Shown here one piece after another: positions 23,043-32,559 of a stretch of 57,160 nt of DNA. The notes beneath the pieces are model-generated. The model worked only from the letters and a program-made list of their open reading frames with translations, searched no databases and had not been told where the DNA came from. Source of the stretch: an uncultured Bacteroides sp. (GTDB taxonomy: Bacteria > Bacteroidota > Bacteroidia > Bacteroidales > Bacteroidaceae). Location of the stretch: the NCBI GenBank assembly GCA_900551445.1, contig URWA01000022.1, positions 1 to 57,160 of the forward strand, in the 5' to 3' direction. Position 1 is the first letter of the stretch, and every line of letters starts with the position of its first letter. The position numbers were made by a program, and so were the translations under genes.

Positions 23043-24043
23043 ACCCGACCCTTCCCTCCCTGTCTGTAATCGTGCCGGTCTACAAGGCCGAGAAATACCT
23101 TCCGCGCTGCATCGACAGCCTGCTTGCACAGACATTCAAGGACTTTGAACTGTTGTTGATAGACGACGGCAGTCCGGACCGTTCCGGAAATATCTGCGAC
23201 GCGTATGCCCGGAAGGACCCGCGCGTCCGCGTGTTCCACCAGCCCAACCGAGGGGTCAGCTCCTCCCGCAACCTGGGCATCGAGCAGGCACGGGCCGAAT
23301 GGGTGACGTTTGTCGACAGCGACGACTGGGTAGAGGCGGATTTTCTGGCACAGTTCCGTTTGGAAGAAGCCGAACCGGACACTTTCATCCTGCAAGGCTT
23401 CACCCATAACTATGAGCAGCATCCCGAAAAAGACTTCCGGTTTGGAGATTACAAAGGATGCGTGTTTCCTCTCTCCTCGGGCAAAGATGTAGCCCGGTAT
23501 GACCTTCTCCAGAACGGGTATCCCTTTGCCAAACTCTACCACAAAGAGAAACTGCAACGACATGCCATCCGGTTCAATACGGCCATCTCCATCCACGAGG
23601 ACCATGCGTTCGTATGGGATTACCTGTGCCAGGTCACCCGTATCAGACTGGTGGAAAGTGTCTCCTATCACTACGAGAAGAAGGTGGGCGAATCCTTGAG
23701 CAACAAGACCTACCCTCCCTCCGTATGGCTGGCGGCTTCGGACAGCCTGCTGGATGGTCTTTCCATCCTGGCTTCCAGGTGTCACCTCACGGACAGCCAT
23801 TACCTGAAGGAAGTGTACACCGCTTACGGACTGGAACAGATTATGCAGGCCTTGTATCACATGGACGCCTCGAATTACCGGGATGTCATTGCCTCGGCCC
23901 AAAAAAGAACGCCCCTCTTCGACCAGTATTTCCTGCCCCGAACTCCGCGACAGAAGCTGGTCTTGTACCTGTTGAAACAGAGATGGGGCAGCCAGCCTTC
24001 ATGGCTTTTCATCCACCTGTCGCACAAGCTGTTCTCCAGATAG
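23039..24043 (+). CDS. glycosyltransferase family 2 (GT-A)
   Basis: This 334-aa protein has the classical GT2 N-terminus: LSVIVPVYKAEKYLPRCID, then LLLIDDGSPD for nucleotide binding and VDSDDW as the DxD metal site. The C-terminal half is variable and probably binds the acceptor. It would add one sugar to the lipid-linked repeat unit on the cytoplasmic side. The donor and acceptor cannot be read from the sequence. Its ATG overlaps the flippase stop, showing translational coupling. Confidence 0.92.
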   Translation: MNPTLPSLSVIVPVYKAEKYLPRCIDSLLAQTFKDFELLLIDDGSPDRSGNICDAYARKDPRVRVFHQPNRGVSSSRNLGIEQARAEWVTFVDSDDWVEADFLAQFRLEEAEPDTFILQGFTHNYEQHPEKDFRFGDYKGCVFPLSSGKDVARYDLLQNGYPFAKLYHKEKLQRHAIRFNTAISIHEDHAFVWDYLCQVTRIRLVESVSYHYEKKVGESLSNKTYPPSVWLAASDSLLDGLSILASRCHLTDSHYLKEVYTAYGLEQIMQALYHMDASNYRDVIASAQKRTPLFDQYFLPRTPRQKLVLYLLKQRWGSQPSWLFIHLSHKLFSR

Positions 24044-24107
24044 AGCGAAGCGTCTTTACCAAAAACGAATATTTTTTCATTCAGACTTCACGAACCAAGC
24101 TAAAGTA

Positions 24108-25202
24108 ATGAAACTTCTTTTTGACTTATCCAGCAACCAGAGTATATACGATGGCGTGACGGTGTATGCCTTGCGTATCCTGAAAGGATTCCAGGAACAT
24201 CACTATCCCCATATCACCCTTTTGGGCAATTCCGCCATCTGCGATTACCTCAAGACCCATTTTCCGGAATACCCTTGCATTCAGGCGGATATTCACAACG
24301 AGAACGGTTCGCTTCTCAAGAACGGATGGAAGTGGCACCGGCAAGTGCGGAAAATCGACTGCGACGTCATTTTCTCGCCCAACCCTTATCTGACCTACTT
24401 CAGTTCCAAGAGAATCATCCAGACCGTGCACGACCTGCAACCCCTGAAGATTTATACCGGAAGGACGTTATGGGCCTTCCGCATCTTCCTGCCGCTCGTC
24501 CTGCTCAGAAGCCACCGCATCATCACAATTACGGACTTCGTACAAAAGGAAATCAAACGTATCTATCCGTTCATTTCTTCCCGGAAAATGCACACCATAT
24601 CCAACTGTGTCAGCGTAGACCCCACCCGTTACCCGGCATCCCCGCTGCCGGAAAAATACCTGCTGTACGTCAGCACGCTGTGGGAATACAAGAATATCTT
24701 CACGCTGTTGCAGGCCCTCCATCTGCTGAAAGACCAGATTCCGCACAAACTGGTCATCATCGGGAAGCCCATGGATGCGTACTGGGAGAAAGTCTGTGTG
24801 CCGTATATCCAGACCCATCATCTGGAACCTCACATTCTTCACCTCCGCCAGCCCGTCAGCGACCAGCTGCTGGCCCAATACTACCAGTTTGCCGACCTCT
24901 TCATCCATCCCTCGTTGCTGGAAGGTTTCGGCTATCCGCCCATCGAAGCAGCCATCCACCGGACTCCGGTACTGACTACCAAAGAAACCGCTTTATACGA
25001 AAGTACGATGGGGCTGCTCAACTATTACGAACCGGCCACCGACCCGCAGGCGCTGGCTCAAAAAATACGGGAACTGCTCGCCAATCCGCCTTCGGCCGAA
25101 AAGCTGGCACGGATTTCCGAGAAATTACGCCGTCAATACGATTATGCGGCACAAGCCGAAAAAGTCTATCAGTTTCTGACCCAAAATACCTCCCGCTCAT
25201 GA
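24108..25202 (+). CDS. glycosyltransferase family 4 (GT-B), first of a similar pair
   Basis: This 364-aa GT-B fold enzyme has the C-terminal Glycos_transf_1 signatures LLYVSTLWEYKNIFTLLQAL and HPSLLEGFGYPPIEAAIHRTPVLTT, where the E-x(7)-E pattern contacts the donor nucleotide. The N-terminal half begins MKLLFDLSSNQSIYDGVTVYALR, the acceptor side. The following gene is clearly homologous and starts inside this gene's stop codon, suggesting tandem duplication followed by divergence. It follows the GT2 gene by 64 bp, the largest gap between transferase genes here. Confidence 0.9.
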   Translation: MKLLFDLSSNQSIYDGVTVYALRILKGFQEHHYPHITLLGNSAICDYLKTHFPEYPCIQADIHNENGSLLKNGWKWHRQVRKIDCDVIFSPNPYLTYFSSKRIIQTVHDLQPLKIYTGRTLWAFRIFLPLVLLRSHRIITITDFVQKEIKRIYPFISSRKMHTISNCVSVDPTRYPASPLPEKYLLYVSTLWEYKNIFTLLQALHLLKDQIPHKLVIIGKPMDAYWEKVCVPYIQTHHLEPHILHLRQPVSDQLLAQYYQFADLFIHPSLLEGFGYPPIEAAIHRTPVLTTKETALYESTMGLLNYYEPATDPQALAQKIRELLANPPSAEKLARISEKLRRQYDYAAQAEKVYQFLTQNTSRS

Positions 25203-26332
25203 ACGTCCTAGTAGACATGACCCATATCACGCCCGACAAGCTGTATGCCAGCTTATCCATCTATGTGTTCCGTATGCTGGATGCCATGCCCGCTGCCGAG
25301 AGGAAGCATTTCACCCTGCTCATTCCCTCGGAACTGGAAGACTTCACCCGCCGGCGGTATCCCGACTATGCGTACCTGCTCTTCCCGGCAACCCGGGCCC
25401 ACGTGTCCCGCCACAAGCTGCTCAGAATCGCCCAACAGATACGAGTGTACAGACGCATCGTGAATTCATCCGGCTGCGACATTCTTTTCATTGCCAACGA
25501 CTTGTATCCTTACACCCACATCCGGACCCGCCTGAAGAAAGTGGTGGTGATACACGACCTGAAGGTCATCAAGGATACGCCCCGCTCGTGGGCCGAGAAG
25601 ATAGCCCGCTACCTCAATTTCCGTTTCTATGCCTCTTTCATGCAGCATGCGGAGGTGGTTGTGGCCATTTCCAACTACACCAAAGAGGATATCCTGACAC
25701 ATTATCCTTCCGTCCGACCCGAGAAGATAAAAGTCATTTACAACAGTGTCCTGCTGGCCCAAGAAGCAGTTTCTCCTTTCAAGAATACCTCTGCTCCAGA
25801 AGACTACCTTCTATATGTCAATACGTTGCAACCTCACAAGAACCCGCTGACACTGCTCAAGGCTTTCCAACTGCTGAAAGACAAAATCAGCCATTCGCTG
25901 GTCCTCGTCGGGAAAGAAACCTCCTACTGGCAGGAGGAACTCCTGCCTTATCTACAGGCACATCAGCTGGAGTCGCGCATCCTCCACCTGCAGAACCTCC
26001 GCGAAGAAGAACTCAGGTACTTGTACGAGCACGCCCGTCTGTTCATCACCCCTTCCTTGCGCGAAGGATTCGGCTATACCCCTATTGAAGCCGCCCTCTG
26101 CCAATGCCCTGTGGTTTGCTCCACCTGTGAGGCCCTGCCCGACACCACCCGCCGGCAACTGGTCTATTACCAGCCCCCACAGAATGCGGAAGCACTGGCC
26201 GAGACCCTTCTCCGCACCCTGCAGAATCCGCCTTCTCCCGCCCGACGGGCACAGATAGCGGCCGACTACCAGGATGCCTATTCGTGCACCCGCCAGGTAC
26301 AGGATTTCCTCACCCTCTTCCATCACTGCTAA
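25199..26332 (+). CDS. glycosyltransferase family 4 (GT-B), second of a similar pair
   Basis: This 377-aa protein starts MNVLVDMTHITPDKLYASLS at an ATG that overlaps the previous stop (ATGA). The frame is open much further upstream, but that part lies inside the preceding gene and has no family similarity. The C-terminal signatures LLYVNTLQPHKNPLTLLKAF and TPSLREGFGYTPIEAALCQCPVVCS match the preceding enzyme closely. It likely adds another residue of the same or a related type to the repeat unit. Confidence 0.9.
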   Translation: MNVLVDMTHITPDKLYASLSIYVFRMLDAMPAAERKHFTLLIPSELEDFTRRRYPDYAYLLFPATRAHVSRHKLLRIAQQIRVYRRIVNSSGCDILFIANDLYPYTHIRTRLKKVVVIHDLKVIKDTPRSWAEKIARYLNFRFYASFMQHAEVVVAISNYTKEDILTHYPSVRPEKIKVIYNSVLLAQEAVSPFKNTSAPEDYLLYVNTLQPHKNPLTLLKAFQLLKDKISHSLVLVGKETSYWQEELLPYLQAHQLESRILHLQNLREEELRYLYEHARLFITPSLREGFGYTPIEAALCQCPVVCSTCEALPDTTRRQLVYYQPPQNAEALAETLLRTLQNPPSPARRAQIAADYQDAYSCTRQVQDFLTLFHHC

Positions 26333-26344
26333 CATGCCGTTATC

Positions 26345-27391
26345 ATGCTGATATACATTGGAATATATCTTCTTATTCTGCTCTTTCTGGTGGCTGATTT
26401 CGCCAAGGAGGGTCAAAAGCACAAGGCTCTCCACGTGCTGGGAGTCCTCCTGGTGCTCTTTGTCGGCCTCAGAGGAAGCAGCGGAGCCGACTCTCCCGTC
26501 TATATCGACTTCTTCAATTACAACACGGATACCATCTGGAACTGGGAAGGAGTGGAAAAGGGATATGCCGAATATGGATTCTACTATCTGTCGGTGCTCC
26601 TGAAAAGTATCTGGAACAACGTGGATTTCTATTTTACAGCTATCTCCGCGCTGACCATTTTCTTTCTGGTAAAATCGCTGAAGGAATTTTCCATCTATCC
26701 CCTGCTGGGATTCTGTGTGTATTACTCCAGATTCCTCATCATCCGTGACATGAACCAGATACGGCAGGCCTTGGCCATGGTGGTCATCGTCTATGCCTTC
26801 AAGCTGCTGCTCAGCCACCGGAAAAAAGCCTTCGCCTGCGTCATTCTGGCCATAACTTTCATCCATTACAGTTCCATCATTGTCCTGCCGTTTATCTGGC
26901 TGTACGACCGGCGGCCCAACCTGAAACAGACCACTGGTCTTCTGGCGCTCAGTCTGGTGACCGGATTCCTGGGGAGCGTGGTCTTAAAGAAACTGCTCAT
27001 CGCCACGGGAAACATCGTGTTCCTGCGGTACGTGGGCACGGCCAACCTAGGCCTCCTGAACCCGGTGCTGATTTTCCAGCTGGGCATCTGTTTCCTGTTC
27101 TGTTATTTCGAACCGCTGCTGAAGGACAGGCAGAAAGGATATTATCTCATCCGCAATGCCTACCTGTATTCCACCATCCTGCTCTTGCTCACGTGCAACA
27201 TGGGAGAAATCGGCGGACGACTGGCCACCATCTTCGCCACCTGCGAGATTTTTATCTTGCCGGCACTGGCTACCACCATCCGTCCTCGCCTGGGCGGATA
27301 CATCCTTTACGTGCTGCTGGCCGCCCTACTCTTCGCCATGAACTACCTCAAACTGCTGCAAGTGGCCTCCTCGTGGGAGTATTTCTCATGA
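26345..27391 (+). CDS. EpsG-family polysaccharide polymerase (Wzy-like)
   Basis: This 348-aa membrane protein has about nine or ten hydrophobic segments, starting MLIYIGIYLLILLFLVADF. It carries the EpsG-family pattern VGLRGSSGADSPVYIDFF near residues 40-57 and RDMNQIRQALAMVVIVYAF near 137-155. EpsG proteins occupy the Wzy position in many Bacteroidales polysaccharide loci and would polymerise repeat units in the periplasm. It is preceded by the GT4 pair and followed 19 bp later by another GT4, all in one operon. Confidence 0.88.
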   Translation: MLIYIGIYLLILLFLVADFAKEGQKHKALHVLGVLLVLFVGLRGSSGADSPVYIDFFNYNTDTIWNWEGVEKGYAEYGFYYLSVLLKSIWNNVDFYFTAISALTIFFLVKSLKEFSIYPLLGFCVYYSRFLIIRDMNQIRQALAMVVIVYAFKLLLSHRKKAFACVILAITFIHYSSIIVLPFIWLYDRRPNLKQTTGLLALSLVTGFLGSVVLKKLLIATGNIVFLRYVGTANLGLLNPVLIFQLGICFLFCYFEPLLKDRQKGYYLIRNAYLYSTILLLLTCNMGEIGGRLATIFATCEIFILPALATTIRPRLGGYILYVLLAALLFAMNYLKLLQVASSWEYFS

Positions 27392-27410
27392 GACATTTCA
27401 TCCTTTCTTT

Positions 27411-28445
27411 ATGAAAATAGCTTATCTCATTCCCAAACCCGCCAATACAGGCCCCATCCTCGTGGTGCTGGAACTCGTCAAAGCGATGTCCAAGCACGGG
27501 CACGACTGTACGGTATTTTATTTTGACGAAGGAGACGAGGTTCTGTTTCCCTGCAAGACCCGACGAATCTCTTTCTTCCAGAAAATCAATTTTCGTGAAT
27601 TTGACATCGTACACTCCCATGGCCTGCGGCCCGACTGCTATCTCTTCCTGCACAAGCCTCTGCGGTGCAAGGCCCTCTGCCTCACCACCCTGCACAACTA
27701 TATCATTCCCGACTTCTCCTACCAGTATAACAAATTTATTGCCTATACCGTCGGCAACTTATGGATGCTGGCCCTCAGAAGACACGATACCATTGTCACG
27801 TTGAGCAAGGATGCCCTGCAATATTACCGCCGCAGGTTGCCGGCACGGAAACTCACCTATGCCTACAACACCCGGCAGGTGGCCCTGGAAGCTCCGCTGG
27901 ACGTACAGACCCGGCAGCAAATCCTGCAATTCAAGCAGGGAGCCGTGACGCTGGGAGTCAATGCCACCCTGACCGACCGCAAAGGCATAGACCAGGTAAT
28001 CAGGGCCTTGAAAAAATTGCCGGGATACAAACTTATCATCGCCGGAGACGGAAAAAGCAAGGCTTCCCTGGAAAAACTGTCCGTCGACGAGCAAGTGGCA
28101 GACAGGGTGCTGTTCCTGGGCTACCGGAAAGACGCTTACCGCTTTTTGCCTTATTACGATGTGTTCGTGCTGCCGAGCCGGAGCGAAGGATTTGGGCTCA
28201 CCCTGATGGAATCAGCCTTATACCGGAAGAAGGTGGTCTGTTCCCGGATTCCCATCTTTGAAGAACTCTGCCCGCAAGGTGAAGTGGTTTTCTTCGAGCT
28301 GGAACAGATTCCTTCCCTCGTCCAAGCCCTCCAGCAAGCTGCCGGAAATCCGGAACTGGGACAGAAACTATACCAACGATACCTCCAGGCGTTTTCGCCG
28401 GAAGCCTTCTACGAGAGATACAACCAGATTTACCACCATACATAA
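27411..28445 (+). CDS. glycosyltransferase family 4 (GT-B)
   Basis: This 344-aa enzyme begins MKIAYLIPKPANTGPILVVLELVKAM, the glycine-poor acceptor-side start typical of GT4. The C-terminal donor site is VFVLPSRSEGFGLTLMESALYRKKVVCS. A linker motif LGVNATLTDRKGIDQVIRALKKLPGYKLIIAGDG marks the second Rossmann domain. It is less similar to the tandem GT4 pair upstream than they are to each other. It is probably responsible for a different linkage in the repeat unit. Confidence 0.9.
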   Translation: MKIAYLIPKPANTGPILVVLELVKAMSKHGHDCTVFYFDEGDEVLFPCKTRRISFFQKINFREFDIVHSHGLRPDCYLFLHKPLRCKALCLTTLHNYIIPDFSYQYNKFIAYTVGNLWMLALRRHDTIVTLSKDALQYYRRRLPARKLTYAYNTRQVALEAPLDVQTRQQILQFKQGAVTLGVNATLTDRKGIDQVIRALKKLPGYKLIIAGDGKSKASLEKLSVDEQVADRVLFLGYRKDAYRFLPYYDVFVLPSRSEGFGLTLMESALYRKKVVCSRIPIFEELCPQGEVVFFELEQIPSLVQALQQAAGNPELGQKLYQRYLQAFSPEAFYERYNQIYHHT

Positions 28446-28456
28446 GAAAAAGAATC

Positions 28457-29260
28457 ATGCTATCCGTTCTTTTATCGGTTTATTACAAAGAAAACGTACA
28501 CCATTTGTCACAGGCACTGGACAGCATCCTGCATCAGTCGGTACCTCCCACAGAAGTTATTCTCGTGAAGGACGGGCCTCTGACGGAAGAACTGGAAACC
28601 GTCCTCGCCCGATACCAGCAACAATATCCCTTGCTCCATACCGTCAGTCTGCCGGTCAACCAAGGGTTGGGAAAGGCACTCAACGAAGGACTGAAACATT
28701 GCCGCTATCCTTTGATTGCCCGGATGGACACGGACGACATTGCCAAACCCGACCGGTTTGAAAAGCAGCTCCAGGTTTTCAAGCAGCATCCGGAAGTGGA
28801 TATATGCAGTGCTTGGATTGAAGAGTTTGAAGATACGCCTGCACACATCCTGGCTGTCAAAAAACTGCCGGAAACACATGCGGAAATCCAGCAATACGCC
28901 CGGCACCGCTGCCCCATCAACCATCCGGTGGTGATGTACAAAAAGGAAGCCGTGGTAAAAGCCGGAGGTTACGAAGGATTTCCCGAAGACTACCGACTAT
29001 GGGTGAAGATGCTCCTGAAAGGGGCACGGTTCTACAACCTGCAGGAGAGTCTGCTGTATTTCCGCTTCTCTCCCAGCATGGTGAAACGCCGGGGCGGATG
29101 GCGCTATGCCCTTGCCGACATGAAATCGCAGATAGATTTCTACCGGATGGGCTTTCTGAACCTTCCGGCATTAGTCTGCAACCTGCTCATCCGCCTTACC
29201 GTCCGGTTGACTCCCAACGGGCTACGCAGTGTGATATACCGGAAAATGCTGCGCAAATAA
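28457..29260 (+). CDS. glycosyltransferase family 2, short form
   Basis: This 267-aa GT-A enzyme begins MLSVLLSVYYKENVHHLSQALDSIL, has VILVKDGPLTEELETVL for nucleotide binding and MDTDDIAKPDRFEKQ as the DxD-type metal site. It resembles the WaaE/KdtX-like or amylovoran-type GT2 enzymes that act in lipopolysaccharide and capsule synthesis. It is the fifth and last glycosyltransferase of the operon, 11 bp after the previous one and 40 bp before Wzz. No sugar specificity can be assigned. Confidence 0.9.
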   Translation: MLSVLLSVYYKENVHHLSQALDSILHQSVPPTEVILVKDGPLTEELETVLARYQQQYPLLHTVSLPVNQGLGKALNEGLKHCRYPLIARMDTDDIAKPDRFEKQLQVFKQHPEVDICSAWIEEFEDTPAHILAVKKLPETHAEIQQYARHRCPINHPVVMYKKEAVVKAGGYEGFPEDYRLWVKMLLKGARFYNLQESLLYFRFSPSMVKRRGGWRYALADMKSQIDFYRMGFLNLPALVCNLLIRLTVRLTPNGLRSVIYRKMLRK

Positions 29261-29300
29261 TCTCAAGATATTTTTTAGACAACGAATAACCTTCATTACA

Positions 29301-30386
29301 ATGGCAGAAGAAAGCAAAATACAAAAGAAAGAAGTCAAGGAAATTGACCTGACTGTGTTATTCCAAAAATTATATGCTCACCGGAAAAAGCTGTATAAAG
29401 CCGCAGGCATAGGCCTCCTGGCCGGTCTCGTCATCGGCTTCAGCCTCCCCAAGACCTATCAGGTGGACGTGAGCCTGTCGCCGGAATCGGGCATGAACGG
29501 AACCAGCGGCCTGTCGGGCATCGCCTCAATGTTCGGATTGGGCAACGGCTCCAGTGGTTTCGGAGAGGATGCCCTCACCTTCAACATGTTTCCGGAAATC
29601 GTAAAGACAAATCCTTTTGCCCTGGAGATGCTCCAGATTCCGATTCAGACCCAGAAAGAGAAACAAATCCTGCTGTATGACTACCTGGACACGGAAAAAA
29701 GGCCTTGGTGGAGCTATATCGCCCAAGCTCCCGGGATGGTACTGTCGCTGTTTAAAGAGAAAGAGGCCGACACCGTGCAGACCATCGACCCGTTTCACCT
29801 CACGCCCGCCCAGACCGGACACATTGAACGATTGAAAAAGGTCTTGAAGGTGGATACCGACAAAAAGACCAACATGACCAAAGTCAGTGTGTCGCTGCAA
29901 GACCCACTGGCCGCTGCGGTAGTGGCCGACAGTGCTGTTCAAAAATTACAGGAGTACATCACCGACTACCGCACGCGGAAGGCCAAACAGGATTATGATT
30001 TTCAGCTGAGCCTGTGCGAACAATATAAGAAAGAATATTTTGAGGCACAACAAGCCTATGCCCGGTTCGCCGATGCCAACCGGAACGTCATTCTCCAGAC
30101 GGTCACCACCGAAAAGGAAAGACTGCAAAAGAACCTGAGTCTGGCGGAACAAATCTACAGCCAGTCCATGGGACAACTGCAAGTGCTTCGGGGAAAGGTA
30201 CAGGAGGCCAAGCCCGTATTTGCGGTGGTCGAACCGGCTACCGTTCCCCTGGCACCTTCCTCTCCCAGAAAGATGATGATAATGGTAGGCTTCGCCATTC
30301 TGGCTTTGCTGCTGGAATCGGTCTGGATTCTCTTCGGAGAAGATACATGCCGTCAACTCAAGCGTACCCTGAAAAAAGAAGACTAA
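29301..30386 (+). CDS. Wzz-type chain-length determinant
   Basis: This 361-aa inner-membrane protein has two terminal membrane helices (about residues 35-50, ending VIGFSLPKTYQVDVSLSPESG, and about 327-348, MIMVGFAILALLLESVWILF) around a periplasmic helical region. The short proline-containing motif before the second helix (VPLAPSSPRKMM) is a Wzz hallmark. It lacks the cytoplasmic tyrosine-kinase domain and so is not a full Wzc. It would set chain length together with the EpsG-like polymerase. It is followed 16 bp later by the Wzi-type gene. Confidence 0.9.
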   Translation: MAEESKIQKKEVKEIDLTVLFQKLYAHRKKLYKAAGIGLLAGLVIGFSLPKTYQVDVSLSPESGMNGTSGLSGIASMFGLGNGSSGFGEDALTFNMFPEIVKTNPFALEMLQIPIQTQKEKQILLYDYLDTEKRPWWSYIAQAPGMVLSLFKEKEADTVQTIDPFHLTPAQTGHIERLKKVLKVDTDKKTNMTKVSVSLQDPLAAAVVADSAVQKLQEYITDYRTRKAKQDYDFQLSLCEQYKKEYFEAQQAYARFADANRNVILQTVTTEKERLQKNLSLAEQIYSQSMGQLQVLRGKVQEAKPVFAVVEPATVPLAPSSPRKMMIMVGFAILALLLESVWILFGEDTCRQLKRTLKKED

Positions 30387-30402
30387 CCCTCCTCCATACC
30401 CC

Positions 30403-31890
30403 ATGAAACTAAATGCATTTTTAATTTTCAGCATCCTGTCTGCCGGTCTGGCGAGCGCACAGTCCGACACCTCCTCCCTCACCTATCGCCTGGAACTGGG
30501 AGCCACCGGTGGAAGCGGTACCTATGCCCCGTTGTGGTTCACGGCCAACCGCTACGGATTGTCGAGCACCAACCCCAATTCGGGTTACCTGCGGGCCGGA
30601 ATTGCCTACGACAAGCAGTTTCCGCGCGGATGGCGGATTGAAGCAGGCCTGGACATGGCAGGAGGCATCCACCATACACAACCCGTATCCATCCACCAGA
30701 TATACAGTGACTTTTCCTGGAAGATGCTGACCCTTAGCATAGGAAGCAAAGAACGTCCGGGATTTCCACTGACCAAAAACACAGCACTCAGCAGTGGGAT
30801 GATGGTAGAAGGGCCTAACACCCAGCCTGTCCCTCAAATCAGAGGAGAAATAAAGGAATATCTGAATGTGCCGGGCACCAAAGGATGGTTTGCCTTCAAA
30901 GGACACATCGCCTATGGCTCTTTTCCGGAAAACGGCTGGCAGAAAGACTTTGTACGGCCCGGACAATATTTCGTGAAGAACGTGCTCTACCACAGCAAAT
31001 CGCTGATGATGCGTCTGGGAAACAAAGAGAAACTGCCGTTGGAATTCGAGTTCGGCATCCTGATGGCTACCCAGTTCGGCGGTGACAAATACCTGAAACT
31101 GGAAAATGGAAGTACCCAAAAGGTGCTCGACATGCCCGATAACCTGAAAGCCTACTGGAAAGCCTTCTTGCCACAGGCTGGAGGAAGCGACACTCCCGAA
31201 GGGGAACAGGTGAACATTGAGGGAAACATGCTGGGCAGCTGGAATTTCGCCCTGAACTACTACCTGGGCGAATGGAAGTTCCGGGCATATCTGGAACATT
31301 ATTTCGAGGACCATTCCCAAATGTTCTGGCAGTACGGACGCTGGAAAGACGGACAGCTCGGACTGGAAATCACCTTCCCCAAAAACCGGTGGATCAGCAG
31401 TGTGGTGTGGGAAGGACTGAACACCAAGGACCAGACGGGTCCCTTGCAATATGACAGTTTCTGGGGACAATTTCCGGAATATCAAATCAGCGCAGACGAT
31501 GATTATTACAACCACTACCTCTATGGGGCCTGGCAGTATCAAGGCATGGGCATGGGAAACCCGCTTCTTCCGGGACCAGCCTACAACGCCGATCACCGCA
31601 TCACCTTCCGGAGCAACCGGGTGACAGCCCATCATCTGGGCTTCAACGGACAGCCCTCCCCGGAATGGGGCTACCGGGTACTGGTTTCGTTTGCCAAACA
31701 CTGGGGCACCTACAAGGCTCCTCTCGACAAACAGTGCAAACAGTTCAGTTCACTCTACGAAGTGACCTATACCCCTGCCTGGGCCAAAGGCTGGAAGGCC
31801 TCACTGGCGCTGGGAGTGGACCGGGGAAATTACCTGGGGAATTCTACCGGAGGCATGCTGACCCTCCAGAAGACAGGAATCTTATTTTAA
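30403..31890 (+). CDS. Wzi-family outer-membrane capsule assembly protein
   Basis: This 495-aa protein has a signal peptide (MKLNAFLIFSILSAGLASA) followed by a long run of amphipathic beta strands rich in Trp, Tyr and Gly, ending in a C-terminal Phe, as usual for outer-membrane barrels. Segments such as GGSGTYAPLWFTANRYGLSS and the YDSFWGQFPEYQ region match the capsule assembly Wzi family. Wzi proteins help retain polysaccharide at the cell surface. The presence of Wzi without Wza in this locus suggests that the exporter pore is encoded elsewhere. Confidence 0.88.
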   Translation: MKLNAFLIFSILSAGLASAQSDTSSLTYRLELGATGGSGTYAPLWFTANRYGLSSTNPNSGYLRAGIAYDKQFPRGWRIEAGLDMAGGIHHTQPVSIHQIYSDFSWKMLTLSIGSKERPGFPLTKNTALSSGMMVEGPNTQPVPQIRGEIKEYLNVPGTKGWFAFKGHIAYGSFPENGWQKDFVRPGQYFVKNVLYHSKSLMMRLGNKEKLPLEFEFGILMATQFGGDKYLKLENGSTQKVLDMPDNLKAYWKAFLPQAGGSDTPEGEQVNIEGNMLGSWNFALNYYLGEWKFRAYLEHYFEDHSQMFWQYGRWKDGQLGLEITFPKNRWISSVVWEGLNTKDQTGPLQYDSFWGQFPEYQISADDDYYNHYLYGAWQYQGMGMGNPLLPGPAYNADHRITFRSNRVTAHHLGFNGQPSPEWGYRVLVSFAKHWGTYKAPLDKQCKQFSSLYEVTYTPAWAKGWKASLALGVDRGNYLGNSTGGMLTLQKTGILF

Positions 31891-31905
31891 AAGTCAAAGA
31901 AAACC

Positions 31906-32346
31906 ATGAAAAAAATACTCTCTATATGTGGTATGCTCCTGCTGGCCATCCTATGCAACAGCTGTGAGAAAGAACCCCTCAACGGGGATATTGAAGGACA
32001 GTGGCAACTGCTGGAATTTACGACCAAAGCAGACGGTGAGGTACATCCGTGTACACGTATCTATTACAGTATCCAGTTGTGGGTAGTGGAAGTGGCCGAA
32101 AAACAAGGTCCGCAAGGATTGACTCCCTTTCGCGGACGATACCGATACGACGAGTCCAGCCGTTCTCTCCAAATGACGGAAATGAGCACGTATGCCACTC
32201 CGGAAAATTCCCGTCCGGCAGAAGTCTGGGAACTAACTCCTTACGGGCTGAACAACGTCAATACTACGTTTAAGGTCGTAGAGTTGGATGGCAAACAGAT
32301 GACCTTGGAATCAGACTATGCCCAGCTGAGGTTCGGAAAATTCTGA
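31906..32346 (+). CDS. small lipocalin-like lipoprotein
   Basis: This 146-aa protein has a lipoprotein signal ending LLLAILCNSC, with the lipidated Cys at residue 20. It is then a single small domain beginning with the lipocalin-like DIEGQWQLLEF motif found in many Bacteroidales lipoproteins of the DUF4847/lipocalin_5 kind. It would sit on the periplasmic or surface side of the outer membrane. It is the last gene of the operon, 15 bp after Wzi, and is followed by a terminator-like hairpin. Role in polysaccharide assembly is only suggested by position. Confidence 0.78.
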   Translation: MKKILSICGMLLLAILCNSCEKEPLNGDIEGQWQLLEFTTKADGEVHPCTRIYYSIQLWVVEVAEKQGPQGLTPFRGRYRYDESSRSLQMTEMSTYATPENSRPAEVWELTPYGLNNVNTTFKVVELDGKQMTLESDYAQLRFGKF

Positions 32347-32370
32347 CAAAAGAAATTGCCTGCTCTGAAG

Positions 32371-32407
32371 AAAAAGCGTTGTCCTGCGTTGGAGGTCAAG
32401 GCTTTTT
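32371..32407 (+). terminator. hairpin at end of polysaccharide operon
   Basis: AAAAAGC at 32371-32377 pairs with GCTTTTT at 32401-32407. The stem extends inward by TTG/CAA after one mismatch, around a loop of about 15 nt. It lies 25 bp after the lipoprotein stop and overlaps the start of the next promoter. Confidence 0.5.
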
Positions 32408-32418
32408 GCGTATATTTG
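32389..32418 (+). promoter_or_regulatory. promoter of UpxY-like gene
   Basis: TTG at 32389-32391 and TATATTTG at 32411-32418 are separated by 19 bp. The leader would be about 135 nt, with a small hairpin CCGG-N9-CCGG near 32532-32548. The antiterminator gene is therefore likely transcribed independently of the polysaccharide operon. Confidence 0.55.
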
Positions 32419-32559
32419 TAGTTAAAATATGCGTTCCCGTCCGGATTTTGGAAAAGGATAAAAAAGAAAGTTCCGTACGCAAACCGCATAACAGAAAACA
32501 ATAACAAACAAAACTGAAAACAGACAAAGTTCCGGTCTCAACTGCCGGACAATCAAAAG

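Noticed and set aside
24275..25198. Long upstream extension of the second GT4 frame
   Set aside because: It lies within the preceding GT4 gene in another frame, is rich in Pro/His/Arg, and shows no family similarity. The true start overlaps the previous stop at 25199.
21627..26866. Long minus-strand open frames opposite the flippase and glycosyltransferase genes
   Set aside because: They are antisense shadows in GC-rich coding sequence with low-complexity His/Gln/Glu-rich translations. The plus-strand genes have clear family motifs.
30421..31701. 426-aa minus-strand frame opposite the Wzi gene
   Set aside because: It has no recognisable domain and lies wholly antisense to a well-supported outer-membrane protein gene.
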